In this document: positions 9,301 to 18,592 of the stretch, piece by piece | Position numbering within the stretch: the first letter of the stretch is position 1 | How the letters are laid out: the number at the start of each line of letters is the position of its first letter | Program-made: the position numbers and the translations under genes | NCBI GenBank assembly: GCA_021155195.1 | Contig: JAJNPV010000037.1 | Coordinates: 744,001-808,000 of the forward strand | DNA length: 64,000 nucleotides | Reading direction: 5' to 3' | Source of the DNA: Ohtaekwangia sp. | GTDB taxonomy: Bacteria > Bacteroidota > Bacteroidia > Cytophagales > Cyclobacteriaceae | Notes under the pieces: generated by a model | What the model was told of the DNA's origin: nothing | The model's database searches: none | What the model saw: the letters and a program-made list of their open reading frames with translations, nothing else

Positions 9301-11525
9301 TTGACCCGGATGGTAGCTCCAACAGTTCGGTGTTTACCATGCTCTCATCGGCAGATGCTCCAACAGTGGATGCATCCATCGGCATATTGCCCACTGGCGC
9401 ACAAGTAAATGGTAGTATCACAGTTGAACGGTACATGACTATTGAAGGTGCCAACAACACGCGCATCTATCGTTACATTTCATCACCTGTTCAAAATGCT
9501 ACAGTTGTAGACATTCAAAATGAAATTCCAATAACCGGATCATTCACAGGTTCAAGCACGTGTGCTGGTTGTGTAAGTTCATCTGCTTCTATGTTTCGAT
9601 ATAACGAAAGTGTTATTACAGGAGATCTGAATTCAGGGTATGTTCGCTTTCCAACTTCTATTAACACTGAGACACTTCAGGTTGGGGTGGGCTATGCCAT
9701 GTTTGTTCGAGGAGACCTATTAGGATCAACCTTGTGGAATGTTCGTGGAACTGTAAATGTGGGAAATGTTTCGGCTTTGCCGTTGCCGGTAACCTATACA
9801 TCATCCGGAACAAGTTCAAACGATGGATGGAATTTAGTAGGAAATCCTTTTCCTGCAACTATTGATTGGAACGCTGCAAGCGGGTGGGTAAAGAATAATT
9901 TAGACGCGACTATTTACACCCGCGACAATGGAACCGGAACGGGTCAGTTTGCAACGTGGAACGGCACAACAGGAACAAATAACGGATCAAGATACGTAGC
10001 CTTGGGTCAGGGCTTTTGGGTAAAGGCCAATGCCGCCTTAGCTTCTTTAACCCTAACCGAAAATGTGAAAGCGGCTGGTATCCAAACAATTTTTTTTAGA
10101 GAAAACTCACTATCGAATATCATAAGAGTAACACTAACGGATTCTACGCTGCGAGATGAAACAGTGATTCATTTTCGCGAGGATGCCAGTGAAGGCTTCG
10201 ATACACAAGCAGACGCCATTAAGCTAATGAATGGTACTTTCAATCTATCCTCTCAACTGGGAGATCACCAAAAATTGGCAATCAACTCACTTCCATTGTT
10301 TGCCTGCAGTAAGATTGTTCCACTTGCTATTGAAACTATTCAGGCAGGAAGTTATCAATTCAATTTTTCTGAGTTCGAATCATTTCCAGATAGTGTTTCT
10401 ATTTTTCTGATCGACCGTTTTAACAATACAAAAATCGATGTGCGTTTAAACCACTCTTATAATTTTGCCGTTACAGAAGCTACTTCCAGTTACGGTTTAG
10501 AACGATTTAAGATAATATTCTCCTATCCTCAGTTGAATCAGGATTTCATACTTCAGACAAATGCTATCTGTTCTGATGAAGATGCGCAAATTGAAATAGT
10601 TAACTCGCAGCCCTATGTTTCTTATGTTGCGCTAAAGGATGGAAATCCTATTTCGGAAATAGGAATAGGAAATGGAAGCACACTGAGTATCACAATTCCA
10701 TCGAATGATTTATCTGAAGGAGAAAATATAATTTATGTGAGTTCATACGTTCACTCCTGTGAATCATCGCTAACCAAAGAAGTAAATATTAATGTGGTGC
10801 AAGTACCTCAGATAAGTTCTGTAATATCTGATAAACATTGCCAGAAGGGTCAGGTAACACTTCACGCAAGCGGTGCTCCGTCAAATGGATATTATCATTG
10901 GTATGAGTCAAAGCATTCCATAACTCCAATTGACAATAAGTTTTGGGCTTCATTCACCACTCCTGTATTGCACGAGTCTAATACCTATTTTGTTTCTGCT
11001 GTAAATCATCTTGGGTGCGAAAGCCCTAAAGTACCTGTAACCGCTGAAATTGTTCAATATGCCAATGCCTTTATAACGGCTAAACAAGATACCCTGTTTT
11101 CTAATTTCGCCACCGGAAATCAGTGGTATCTGAATGATACGCTAATTCAAAATTCTTATGGATCATTTGTTTTGGCAAATGAATCTGGCATTTATAAGTT
11201 ACAGGTTACTATTGCCGACTGTATTACAACCGCAGAGTATCAATTTGTAATTACCGAATCGGAAAATCAATCTCCATTTTCTGCAATAAATGTCTACCCC
11301 AATCCGGTTTTGGAAATGCTTGTTGTGGAGGTACCTGTTGAGTTAAAAGATGTAAAGGTCAGTTTATTCAATGTGCTGGGTCAGTCACTTGGTGAAGTAT
11401 TAATGGAGGTAACCGAGCATGGCCAGCAAGGTAGATTCAATTTAAAAGATTTAGCCTCTGGCAATTACGTCCTGCGAATCAAGACAAATTCAGGTTCGTT
11501 CGAAAAGAAAATCATAAAGCAATAG
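6216..11525 (+). CDS. T9SS-sorted repetitive surface protein, 5'-truncated
   Basis: A long frame of about 1750 residues. Residues from about 100 to 1030 are a beta-solenoid-like array rich in Gly, Thr, Asn and Ser. A non-repetitive region follows (about 1060-1400, with the GWNLVGNPFPATIDW motif common in T9SS cargo), then Ig-like segments. It ends in a Type IX secretion C-terminal sorting domain (about 1690-1769: NVYPNPV, then LFNVLGQ, GNYVLRI, ending KKIIKQ). T9SS cargo needs a Sec signal peptide, and none is present. The first codons (TTG at 6216, ATG at 6246 and 6258) lie inside the hydrolase fragment, in a different frame. Adhesin-like sequence starts at about 6300. The gene has therefore lost its 5' end and is probably not exported unless it is fused elsewhere. 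Confidence 0.75.
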   Translation: MFISPVIIHLMICSMHPLWRNVSSWVDQGKFANNTTSNYVEQTLLSDINNRWTLSNVSVFSIWKGGTSSAWEIGSNWKSGAVPASTDVIQIGVEAFTNQPILSSSLSAKAVTFGSIQPVFLTIGSGGALTIAGNLRGDWLANATHTLSIGNQSLTVNGDISLSNGSANRAIGLTLGTGTLTITGSIYASGGASITYSGAGNINLAKDFNYTGGAFVGGTGTFTYNGSLAQIVAGGITYNNLVFNKTAGVAVMSSASTINGNLTLLTGGTFRTNAAATILGDVTINSGTTLNPNGNTLTVGGNWIRSGTYISSLGTVIFNGTGNQSIAVTTFNNFVINKASGVASISGNLIIDGDLTVSSGILDLQTFTANRSVVGGTLILGAGGTMRLGGVSNFPINFNINNISSASTVEYNGVVSQNIGQIAFGNLTISNGGGLAKTLTGATGVLGNLTINNASILSSGSHTLTVQGDFLNFGTFTSGTGTVVLSGTSKNLTGSTTFNNFIVTGLYTATSGSSLTVNGDVTISGTLNTGTNALVISGDMTLSGTVLMDGTVTFTGTQLQTILFTGSFSSPSFTNTIIFAGNTLPIFNSTGNATFVNVVIANTGAGGIMPSVNWTVLGTFTVNSGSTFNGGSLTHTFLGTFNNNGTVISSGVLNLAPSAPLAPSTTTINLGPGSAFLSTGIVNFSGTRQISIVGTPTSFGVVTVSNVNAAGVRPAGNWTINSNLNVLSGSFFKAGTGLSHTFRDNISVTGTFDGETSSVTLFPIDTIQIASTGSLTFHNITVTGVVEAIDNFNVSGNFNHNGKFVPSASTVTFTGSTPSTISGTQTPIPFADLVINKSASTTTLGANIANLTGLSIVSGTFDDAGFAIQEDAIDKAELLVSGGTFKVKNALPVFSNGYSFGASGTVDYSGTNQTVALQAYGNLVLSNSGTKTFAAGITSANDLTIFPSVNMLLPNASTLQLSGHWTNNGAFNQNLNTIEFNGTSTQNVSGATLTTFHNINITNTSTPGVTVESNQNIRNILSLGANARFDPDGSSNSSVFTMLSSADAPTVDASIGILPTGAQVNGSITVERYMTIEGANNTRIYRYISSPVQNATVVDIQNEIPITGSFTGSSTCAGCVSSSASMFRYNESVITGDLNSGYVRFPTSINTETLQVGVGYAMFVRGDLLGSTLWNVRGTVNVGNVSALPLPVTYTSSGTSSNDGWNLVGNPFPATIDWNAASGWVKNNLDATIYTRDNGTGTGQFATWNGTTGTNNGSRYVALGQGFWVKANAALASLTLTENVKAAGIQTIFFRENSLSNIIRVTLTDSTLRDETVIHFREDASEGFDTQADAIKLMNGTFNLSSQLGDHQKLAINSLPLFACSKIVPLAIETIQAGSYQFNFSEFESFPDSVSIFLIDRFNNTKIDVRLNHSYNFAVTEATSSYGLERFKIIFSYPQLNQDFILQTNAICSDEDAQIEIVNSQPYVSYVALKDGNPISEIGIGNGSTLSITIPSNDLSEGENIIYVSSYVHSCESSLTKEVNINVVQVPQISSVISDKHCQKGQVTLHASGAPSNGYYHWYESKHSITPIDNKFWASFTTPVLHESNTYFVSAVNHLGCESPKVPVTAEIVQYANAFITAKQDTLFSNFATGNQWYLNDTLIQNSYGSFVLANESGIYKLQVTIADCITTAEYQFVITESENQSPFSAINVYPNPVLEMLVVEVPVELKDVKVSLFNVLGQSLGEVLMEVTEHGQQGRFNLKDLASGNYVLRIKTNSGSFEKKIIKQ
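6540..9300 (+). repeat. degenerate beta-solenoid coding repeats
   Basis: Within the surface-protein gene a motif of roughly 60-90 residues recurs, following the loose pattern GNLTI-x-SGT, LTVxGdwxnxGTf, GTVxFnGTxxQxI, FnNLvInK. Examples start near 6880, 7050, 7180, 7640, 8640 and 9100. The copies have diverged at DNA level and vary in length, so they are not recent duplications. They explain the long low-complexity antisense reading frames in this area. Confidence 0.7.
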
Positions 11526-11573
11526 CGAATAAAAATTCTCTATTTTTAATGCTAATTCTAATGCTAACGCTTT

Positions 11574-13391
11574 ATGAAACAGTTGATAACCATTTTTGTA
11601 ATTTCGCTTATTGCAGGAAGTTGTACAAAACCAGAAAACTCCCCCACTACTTCAGCGGATAGTTTATTCAATGCCTATTACGATTTTAAATTGCGCATCA
11701 ACCCCATTGAGGCAACTAAGGCTGGCGAGAATGAATACAACAATCAGGTAGCCAACTATATTTCTGATCCATATCAAAAAGACCTTGTAGAAAACTATAC
11801 TCGGTTTTTAAATCTCCTTAGTAAAATTGATTCTACGCAAGTAACTCCTTCGCAATGGTTAAGCTTGCGGGTGATGCGTTGGGACTGTGAAATAAAGCGC
11901 GAAGGTCTTACTAACAAATTGGTAACAATGGCTTCGCCCATTTTTGATTTACCAACTTTTGAGTTGATGCCCCTCATGCAAATTCAATCTTTACATTTAT
12001 ATATTCCACAGTTGGCAGGGGGCAGAAGTGTTCAGCCCTTCAATACGGTGGCTGATTATGATGCGTGGTTGCAACGCGTGGATGCTTTCCTACCATTTTT
12101 GGATACCTGCATGGTAAAGATGAAAACCGGAATAAAAGAAAATGTAGTTCTTCCGAAATCATTAATTAAGAAAATGATTCCGCAGTTAGACGATTTTATT
12201 GAAACGCCTATTGAGGAACATATTTTTTATGCACCTATTGTGTCTATGCCTACGGAGTTTTCAGATGCTGATCGCGATCGGTTAACGAAAGCGTATAGCA
12301 GCATGATTAGTAATAAAGTAGTTCCTAAATATAAATTGCTGCAAGACTTTCTTATCAGTACGTATTTGCCGGCAGGTAGAGAGACATCAGGTATTAACGC
12401 GTTACCGAATGGGCCTGAAACCTATAGCTATCTTCTAAAGCTCAGTACGACTACCAATCTCTCTTCAGACGAAATTCATGAAATTGGATTACGTGAAGTT
12501 GCTCGCATTCGTGGTGAAATGGAAAAAGCAAAAGCAGCACTTGGTTTTAAGGGAAACTTAAATTCATTTTTTGATCACGTGCGAAAGAATAAAAAACTCA
12601 TGCCGTTCACTAAACCGGAACAGGTGATTGAAAATTTTAATGGAATCCATGCACGTATGAGCGGAAAGCTTAATGAAATTTTTGATCTGAAACCAAAAGC
12701 AACGTTTGAAGTTCAACGGATAGAAGCCTTTCAGGAAGCATCGGCCAGTGCCAATTATGTTCCAGGAACAAAAGATGCCTCGCGGGGAGGAGTTTTTTAT
12801 GTTCCCATTCCCGATGTGAAGAATTACAATACCTATGCGGATGAGGCACTGTTTCTTCATGAGGCTGTACCCGGACATCACTATCAGCTTTCGTTACAAC
12901 AAGAGAATAAAAACCTGCCTGAATTTTTGCATCCCGAAAGTATGGGTGTATTTGTGGAAGGATGGGCTTTGTATGCGGAGTCGCTGGGAAATGAATTAGG
13001 ATTATATGAAGACCCTTATCAATATTTTGGAATGCTCTCAATGGAAATGCACCGTGCTATTCGTTTGGTAGTTGATACTGGATTACATGGCAAGGGCTGG
13101 ACGCGCGAACAGGCAATTCAGTATTCACTCGAAAATGAAGCGGAGTCAGAGGCTTCGATTATTGTAGCCATTGAACGATACATGGCTACTCCGGGGCAAG
13201 CGGTTAGCTATAAGATTGGTCAACTTAAAATTTTGGAATTGCGAAAGCATGCTGAAGAAGCATTGGGAGAATCATTTAATATTAAAGAGTTTCACAATCA
13301 GATTCTTAACTCAGGAAGTTTGCCACTTATATTGTTGGAGGAGAAAGTTAATAGCTGGATTGCGAAAACCAAGAGCGATTTAAACTCATGA
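11574..13391 (+). CDS. DUF885 family lipoprotein, predicted metallo-hydrolase
   Basis: 605 residues. The N-terminus is a lipoprotein signal with lipobox AGSC (C17), so the protein is probably anchored in the envelope. The C-terminal half has the DUF885 hallmark HEAVPGHH (429-436) and the EGWALYAE motif (462-469), which form the presumed zinc site of this gluzincin-like family. Members are often described as carboxypeptidase- or dipeptidase-like, but the substrate is not known here. The stop codon overlaps the start of the CHAT gene by 4 nt (ATGA), so the two are very likely co-translated. Confidence 0.88.
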   Translation: MKQLITIFVISLIAGSCTKPENSPTTSADSLFNAYYDFKLRINPIEATKAGENEYNNQVANYISDPYQKDLVENYTRFLNLLSKIDSTQVTPSQWLSLRVMRWDCEIKREGLTNKLVTMASPIFDLPTFELMPLMQIQSLHLYIPQLAGGRSVQPFNTVADYDAWLQRVDAFLPFLDTCMVKMKTGIKENVVLPKSLIKKMIPQLDDFIETPIEEHIFYAPIVSMPTEFSDADRDRLTKAYSSMISNKVVPKYKLLQDFLISTYLPAGRETSGINALPNGPETYSYLLKLSTTTNLSSDEIHEIGLREVARIRGEMEKAKAALGFKGNLNSFFDHVRKNKKLMPFTKPEQVIENFNGIHARMSGKLNEIFDLKPKATFEVQRIEAFQEASASANYVPGTKDASRGGVFYVPIPDVKNYNTYADEALFLHEAVPGHHYQLSLQQENKNLPEFLHPESMGVFVEGWALYAESLGNELGLYEDPYQYFGMLSMEMHRAIRLVVDTGLHGKGWTREQAIQYSLENEAESEASIIVAIERYMATPGQAVSYKIGQLKILELRKHAEEALGESFNIKEFHNQILNSGSLPLILLEEKVNSWIAKTKSDLNS

Positions 13392-16009
13392 AGTTACTAA
13401 CGACTGGTTTCTTGCTGCTCATCACCCTTTCGGGGATAAGTCAAAGCTGGTCGGAAGTAAATAGTAAGAGTATTAAACTCTACAAAGAGGGTAGTTATAC
13501 CGAAGCCATTGCCGCGGCTGATGAAGCACTTAATCTTGCCATTCATCAATATGGAAAAAATACAAGTCAGTACATTGCCAGTCTAACCAATAAGGCCTAT
13601 GCGCAGTCCGCTTCAGGCGAGTACCTAAAAGCAATTGACAATTTTAGAATTGTAGCAAACCTTAGTTTCACTATTTACAAACTGCCACATGTTAGTCAGA
13701 TTGAGAGTTTGTGTGAACTCACCAAAACATTTGGCGCATTAACTTCCTACGATAGTGCCGAACATTACCTGAATCTTGCACGCTACCTCTACATCGCTAT
13801 CCCAAAGGAAAATAAACCTCATTATGATACCTCAATTTTTGCCTTGTCGGACGTTTATATAACAATTAACAATCTGGATGCTTCACTTCGTTATGGAAAA
13901 GGACAAGTGACTCAGGCGATTGAACTCTTGGAAACGCAGGCTATTATGCTTAAGGATTTTTATCCCGATAATTATAAAACGAATCACCAGTATCAAATCA
14001 CCATCAATAATTTATTTACGTACAACAACGAAATCTTCAATATTGAGTATGCACAGCGTTATGCTCAGGAATATTATAATCTGGTTAAGGATAATAATGA
14101 TCAACTTAATTTAATTCATGCCCTTCAGAATTTAGGCAGTGTTTACAATACCCGCGAGTTATACGACTCGACAGAATACTTTTGGAGGGAAGCACTTGCG
14201 CAAGTAACAAGTGGCAATTATAAGAATACGTACATCCATACAGTAGTGTTAAACAATTTAGGCACCCTTAAATATACTCTTGAACAGTATGAGATAGCCA
14301 TTTCATTTTTAAATGAGTCGTTGCGTATTCAAAAGAGTCACGAAACCGTACAGCCCGACTTATACAAAACCACACTATCTAATTTGGCCGAAAGCTATCA
14401 TTGGCAAGGAAACTATGCCGCAGCTGATACTATTTATGCTGATCTGATTCAGGATCTATTGGATGACATCATTCATAACTTCACCTATTTAAGTGATGGT
14501 GAGAAATTAGCGTTTTATAAAAACCAATTAGTAATTATTGAACAGTATACTTTTTTTGCGTTAAGTATTTCTGGAGTTGTTCCCCTTCAAAATTCTGACA
14601 AGCCTTACATCAATAAGGAAGTTCCGGGACGTTTGTTCGATCTTCAGCTAACCACCAAAGCGATTATTCTCAACGCCAGTAAACGCATGAAGAATAATAT
14701 TCTTCAAAGTGGAGATACCGCAGTTGTTAAAATTTACGAATTGTGGCAGGACCGTAAAAACCAATTGGCGCAAGTGCTTATTGAAGGAAAAATGAACAAG
14801 ACAGATTTATACTGGTTAAAAGTTCAGATTGAAGAGAATGAGAAATGGCTGACCACTCATTCGAGAAGTTTTAAATCAGGGTTTCAGTTTGAAAATGTGA
14901 ACTGGCAGCAAATTCAGAAAACACTAAAGCCCAATGAGGCCGCGATTGAAATTATTCGGTTGGCTAACGGACTTCTTTATGGTGCACTCATCATTACACC
15001 AGAAACGACTACACAACCTGTTTTATCGATTGTTAAGAGTAATGAATCAAAATATTTAGAGAAGCAATTCTATAGAAATTATTATAACTCCATCACATCC
15101 CAACAGGAAGATACATTATCGTACAAAACCTATTGGCAACCGATTATTGACTCTATTAAAAATCATATGCCAAATGGCAAAATGCCAAAACGTGTGTATG
15201 TGTCGAATGACGGAATCTACAATCAGATAAACTTAAACACGCTGCGCGATCCATCGAGTAATCGTTATGTGTTGGATGAAACTGATTTGGTAGTAGTTAC
15301 AAATACGAAAGAGCTTTTGTCTCCATTGAAGAAGAACAAGAAAAAGGAAACCGGTAGTGCTGCTTTGTTTGGTCAACCTCAATTTTCAAGTGATAAATCA
15401 AACGATGGTCGCTTTAAGGATTTACCGGGTACGGGAAAGGAAGTTGAGCTACTAAACAAATCTTTATCAGTTGCCAAATGGAGCACTCAGGTTTTTACTG
15501 CACAAGAAGCCACCGAAGAGAACCTTAAAAATCTGGATGAACCAACCGTGCTTCATTTAGCCAGTCATGGTTTTTTTAATCCGGGCGGGAATGATGATGA
15601 GTTTTCATTGGCTGAAACAATGATTCGATCAGGCATTGCATTAGCAGGTGTGAACGATGCGGGTCATCAAAAGGACGATGGACTGCTTACCGCTTATGAA
15701 GTAATTAATCTCAATTTAGATTCAACACTGCTTGTTGTCCTATCAGCGTGTGAAACTGCCAAAGGGGATGTCAATCATGGTGAAGGTGTTTATGGATTAC
15801 AGCGTGCATTACGCGTGGCAGGTGCACAAAATATGATTATGAGTTTATGGAAAGTGGATGATGAGGCTACACAAAAACTAATGGTCGATTTTTATACCCG
15901 TTGGATAAAGACAAGTGATATGCATAGCGCTTTTCGAGCGGCACAAAAAAATTTACGAAAAGAATATCCTAACCCATATTACTGGGGTGCATTTATTCTG
16001 GCGCGATGA
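13388..16009 (+). CDS. secreted TPR protein with C-terminal CHAT protease domain
   Basis: 873 residues. A Sec signal peptide (residues 1-18) is followed by TPR-type helical repeats (about 25-450), a coiled linker, and a CHAT (caspase-like, clan CD) domain (about 570-873). The catalytic pair is visible: H727 in HLASHGFF and C788 in VLSACETAKGD, followed by the usual GLQRALRVAGA and MSLWKVDD motifs. TPR-CHAT proteins are common and are thought to be proteases whose TPRs sense a partner; some act in defence systems. This one is predicted to be outside the cytoplasm, which argues against a cytosolic phage-defence role. It overlaps the upstream DUF885 gene by 4 nt. Confidence 0.9.
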   Translation: MKLLTTGFLLLITLSGISQSWSEVNSKSIKLYKEGSYTEAIAAADEALNLAIHQYGKNTSQYIASLTNKAYAQSASGEYLKAIDNFRIVANLSFTIYKLPHVSQIESLCELTKTFGALTSYDSAEHYLNLARYLYIAIPKENKPHYDTSIFALSDVYITINNLDASLRYGKGQVTQAIELLETQAIMLKDFYPDNYKTNHQYQITINNLFTYNNEIFNIEYAQRYAQEYYNLVKDNNDQLNLIHALQNLGSVYNTRELYDSTEYFWREALAQVTSGNYKNTYIHTVVLNNLGTLKYTLEQYEIAISFLNESLRIQKSHETVQPDLYKTTLSNLAESYHWQGNYAAADTIYADLIQDLLDDIIHNFTYLSDGEKLAFYKNQLVIIEQYTFFALSISGVVPLQNSDKPYINKEVPGRLFDLQLTTKAIILNASKRMKNNILQSGDTAVVKIYELWQDRKNQLAQVLIEGKMNKTDLYWLKVQIEENEKWLTTHSRSFKSGFQFENVNWQQIQKTLKPNEAAIEIIRLANGLLYGALIITPETTTQPVLSIVKSNESKYLEKQFYRNYYNSITSQQEDTLSYKTYWQPIIDSIKNHMPNGKMPKRVYVSNDGIYNQINLNTLRDPSSNRYVLDETDLVVVTNTKELLSPLKKNKKKETGSAALFGQPQFSSDKSNDGRFKDLPGTGKEVELLNKSLSVAKWSTQVFTAQEATEENLKNLDEPTVLHLASHGFFNPGGNDDEFSLAETMIRSGIALAGVNDAGHQKDDGLLTAYEVINLNLDSTLLVVLSACETAKGDVNHGEGVYGLQRALRVAGAQNMIMSLWKVDDEATQKLMVDFYTRWIKTSDMHSAFRAAQKNLRKEYPNPYYWGAFILAR

Positions 16010-16305
16010 ATTTTTTAAATTAATTCTTGCATTGAAGAAATTTTTAACAGTGAAGTAATTGACACTTTTACCTGTATTTACTGGGTATTCCGCTCATTAT
16101 TGCGTATATTTATCACTCTACGAATCAATTGTAGTGTTCTTCATCTTTTTGATGATTCCATCAAGTTAGCTATTCAATAGCAGTACAGCTTGTAAAATTT
16201 TAGCAGAACGATAAGCGGATTCCGCTTTACATCATTGTGCTTTCTGGTAATTGAATTCATGATTAAGTCATGAGTAATTTATTTTCTTAACTCTATAAAC
16301 TCAGT
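16010..16305. promoter_or_regulatory. leader region of the seven-gene operon with several dyads
   Basis: No gene is seen in these 296 bases. They hold several short palindromes: AAGCGGA-T-TCCGCTT (16213-16227), GCTATT-C-AATAGC (about 16171-16183) and two TCATGA copies just upstream of the ATG. ATTCCGCT occurs twice (16087-16094 and inside the first dyad). The AAGCGGATTCCGCTT dyad lies about 80 bases before the start codon and is the best operator candidate. I could not fix a promoter; TATATTTA at 16105-16112 is a weak match to the Bacteroidota -7 element. Confidence 0.3.
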
Positions 16306-17652
16306 ATGAGCACAAATCGCATTGAATCAGAAAAAAAGGTGTTGTCCTTTAAAAAGACGGATGAATTAATTAAAAGAAGAAAGAATGTTGTTGCCAATGG
16401 TGTAAGTGTATTTGTAAAAACAAGTGCAGTGCAAGGTCATGATGCAACACTCATTGATGTGGATGGCAATGAACTAATTGATTTTGCCGGAGGCATTGGG
16501 GTACTCAATGCAGGTCATTGTCCGCCACCGGTAGTAAAAGCCATTCAAGAGCAAGCAGGCAAACTCATTCATTCGTGCTTCAATGTTTCTACCTATGAGT
16601 CATACATCGAATTGTGTGAAATGCTTGCGAGGTTGATTCCGCATGGCGAAAGCACAAAGGTAATGTTGACGAACACAGGTGCAGAGTCAGTAGAAAATGC
16701 AATTAAGATTGCACGCCAGGCAACGAAGCGATCGGCAGTATTATGTTTTACGGAATCATTTCATGGCCGCACCATGATGGCGATGACACTTACTTCCAAG
16801 ATCGATTACAAATTAGATTGTGGGCCCTTTGCACCGGAAGTGTATCGCCTCCCCTTTCCAAATCATTATCATTATGGAATTGGAATGACTGAAGAAGTTT
16901 TTGCAGAGTTGCAATTACAAAGACTGCATGATGCTGCGCATAACTTAGTTAATCCAAATAATATTGCAGCCATCATTATCGAGCTGGTTCAGGGCGAAGG
17001 CGGATTTAACATCGCACCCAAGCGATACATTGAGGGCTTGCGCGAATTCTGTGATGAATTTGGGATCATGTTAATCTTCGATGAAGTGCAAACCGGCTTT
17101 TGCCGAACGGGAAAGTGGGCTGCGAGCGAACACTATGGAGTTACACCGGATCTTTCTACCTGGGCAAAGTCATTAGGCTCAGGGTTGCCGATTGGTGCCG
17201 TGATCGGGAAACAGGAAGTGATGGATGCGGCAGCGGTAGGTACCATTGGTGGAACGTTTCCGGGAAACCCAGTGTGTTGTGCGGCAGCAATAGCTACACT
17301 TAAATACATGGAGGAACTCGATCTGAACTCACGTGCGAAGAAACTCAGTGAAATTATAAGTAAGCGATTGCTAACCTTAAAAGATAAGTGCCCGTCCATT
17401 GGTGATGTACGAAGTTTGGGGGCTATGCAAGCTATAGAGTTTGTTGAAAACAATGATCCTGAATCTCCGGATTCAGAAACAGCCGGTCAACTTATTAAAG
17501 CCTGCTTAAAGCGTGGGTTGATTTTATTGAGTGCCGGTACCAGTAAAAATGTGATCCGCATTCTCACTCCCCTTATTATTTCCAAAGAACTTTTGGATAG
17601 GGGCTTAACCATTATCGAAGAAGAACTAATTACTATAACTAACTCAAACTAA
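16306..17652 (+). CDS. class-III aminotransferase, GABA/5-aminovalerate transaminase-like
   Basis: 448 residues, fold-type I PLP enzyme. The sequence has the omega-aminotransferase landmarks: FAGGIGVLNAGH near the N-terminus, SFHGRT, DEVQTGFCRTG, and the PLP lysine K288 in WAKSLGSGLPIGAV. The closest look is 4-aminobutyrate or 5-aminovalerate transaminase, which moves the terminal amine of an omega-amino acid or diamine to 2-oxoglutarate. It is the first gene of a tight operon; the next gene's ATG follows the TAA with no gap. An amidase plus this enzyme recalls davA-davT of lysine catabolism, but the oxygenase davB is absent. The true substrate is unknown. Confidence 0.88.
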   Translation: MSTNRIESEKKVLSFKKTDELIKRRKNVVANGVSVFVKTSAVQGHDATLIDVDGNELIDFAGGIGVLNAGHCPPPVVKAIQEQAGKLIHSCFNVSTYESYIELCEMLARLIPHGESTKVMLTNTGAESVENAIKIARQATKRSAVLCFTESFHGRTMMAMTLTSKIDYKLDCGPFAPEVYRLPFPNHYHYGIGMTEEVFAELQLQRLHDAAHNLVNPNNIAAIIIELVQGEGGFNIAPKRYIEGLREFCDEFGIMLIFDEVQTGFCRTGKWAASEHYGVTPDLSTWAKSLGSGLPIGAVIGKQEVMDAAAVGTIGGTFPGNPVCCAAAIATLKYMEELDLNSRAKKLSEIISKRLLTLKDKCPSIGDVRSLGAMQAIEFVENNDPESPDSETAGQLIKACLKRGLILLSAGTSKNVIRILTPLIISKELLDRGLTIIEEELITITNSN

Positions 17653-18564
17653 ATGACACCATTTTCTATAGGCGGAATTCAAATGCATGTTTCAGCAAGC
17701 CACAGCAATGTACCTGCCATGAAACACAAGATTGATGTAATGATGTCGGTTTATCCATGGGTACAAATGATTGTATTCAGTGAGCTGAGTCCATTCGGCC
17801 CACTAACATTCAACGCGCAGGAATTTCCCAATATAACGGAGAACGAATTCTGTCAGATCGCCAAACATTATGGCATCTGGTTAATTCCTGGAACCATGTT
17901 TCAAAAAAAAGGACAAGCAATTTACAACACGGCTACGGTGATTAACCCACAAGGTGAGGTAGTCAGCCGATATGATAAGATGTTCCCATTTTATCCATAC
18001 GAAGTAGGAGTAACAGGTGGTGATGAGTTTTTGATTTTTGATGTTCCTAACGTTGGTCGCTTTGGTGTTTCTATTTGCTACGACATGTGGTTTCCTGAAA
18101 CATCAAGAACACTGGCCGTAAATGGAGTTGAAGTTATTCTTCACCCTACGCTTACAGCAACCATCGATCGGGATATTGAATTGTCGTTAGTACAAGCAAC
18201 GGCTGCTACCAATCAGTGTTTCATATTTGATATCAATGGTCTGGGCGATGGCGGAACAGGTCGATCCATCATTTGTGGTCCGGATGGCAGAGTATTACAT
18301 CAGGCAAGTAATGGCGAAGAGTTGATCCCGATTGAAATTGATATGGAGCGAGTAAGGAGAAGTCGTGAGTTGGGCGTGTTGAGATTAGGACAACCCTTGA
18401 AAAGTTTCCGCGATCGGAAAGTAAACTTTGATATTTATCATCCGGGTGCACAATTGCCCTACCTGCAAACATTAGGGGCGCTGAATAAACCTACCCGCTT
18501 CGATAAAATTACGGAAGCACTGCAAGCCGAAGCACCTGCAGTTATGAAAGCACATAAACACTAA
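17653..18564 (+). CDS. carbon-nitrogen hydrolase (nitrilase-superfamily amidase)
   Basis: 303 residues, single nitrilase-fold domain. The Glu-Lys-Cys triad is visible: E44 in FSELSPFG, K109 in YDKMFPF and C142 in GVSICYDMWFPE. The enzyme should cleave a C-N bond of an amide, nitrile or carbamoyl group. The C-terminal part after about 250 (VNFDIYHPGAQLPY) is a little longer than in N-carbamoylputrescine amidase. It starts immediately after the aminotransferase stop, so coupled translation is likely. Candidate substrates from context are an omega-amino amide, an N-carbamoyl amine, or the amide made by the ATP-grasp protein downstream. Confidence 0.87.
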   Translation: MTPFSIGGIQMHVSASHSNVPAMKHKIDVMMSVYPWVQMIVFSELSPFGPLTFNAQEFPNITENEFCQIAKHYGIWLIPGTMFQKKGQAIYNTATVINPQGEVVSRYDKMFPFYPYEVGVTGGDEFLIFDVPNVGRFGVSICYDMWFPETSRTLAVNGVEVILHPTLTATIDRDIELSLVQATAATNQCFIFDINGLGDGGTGRSIICGPDGRVLHQASNGEELIPIEIDMERVRRSRELGVLRLGQPLKSFRDRKVNFDIYHPGAQLPYLQTLGALNKPTRFDKITEALQAEAPAVMKAHKH

Positions 18565-18592
18565 ATAGAATTTAGAAATAGAAATAAGAAAA

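Noticed and set aside
13388..16009. CHAT protein as a cytosolic anti-phage protease
   Set aside because: It has a signal peptide, and its partner is a lipoprotein, not a gasdermin or other effector.
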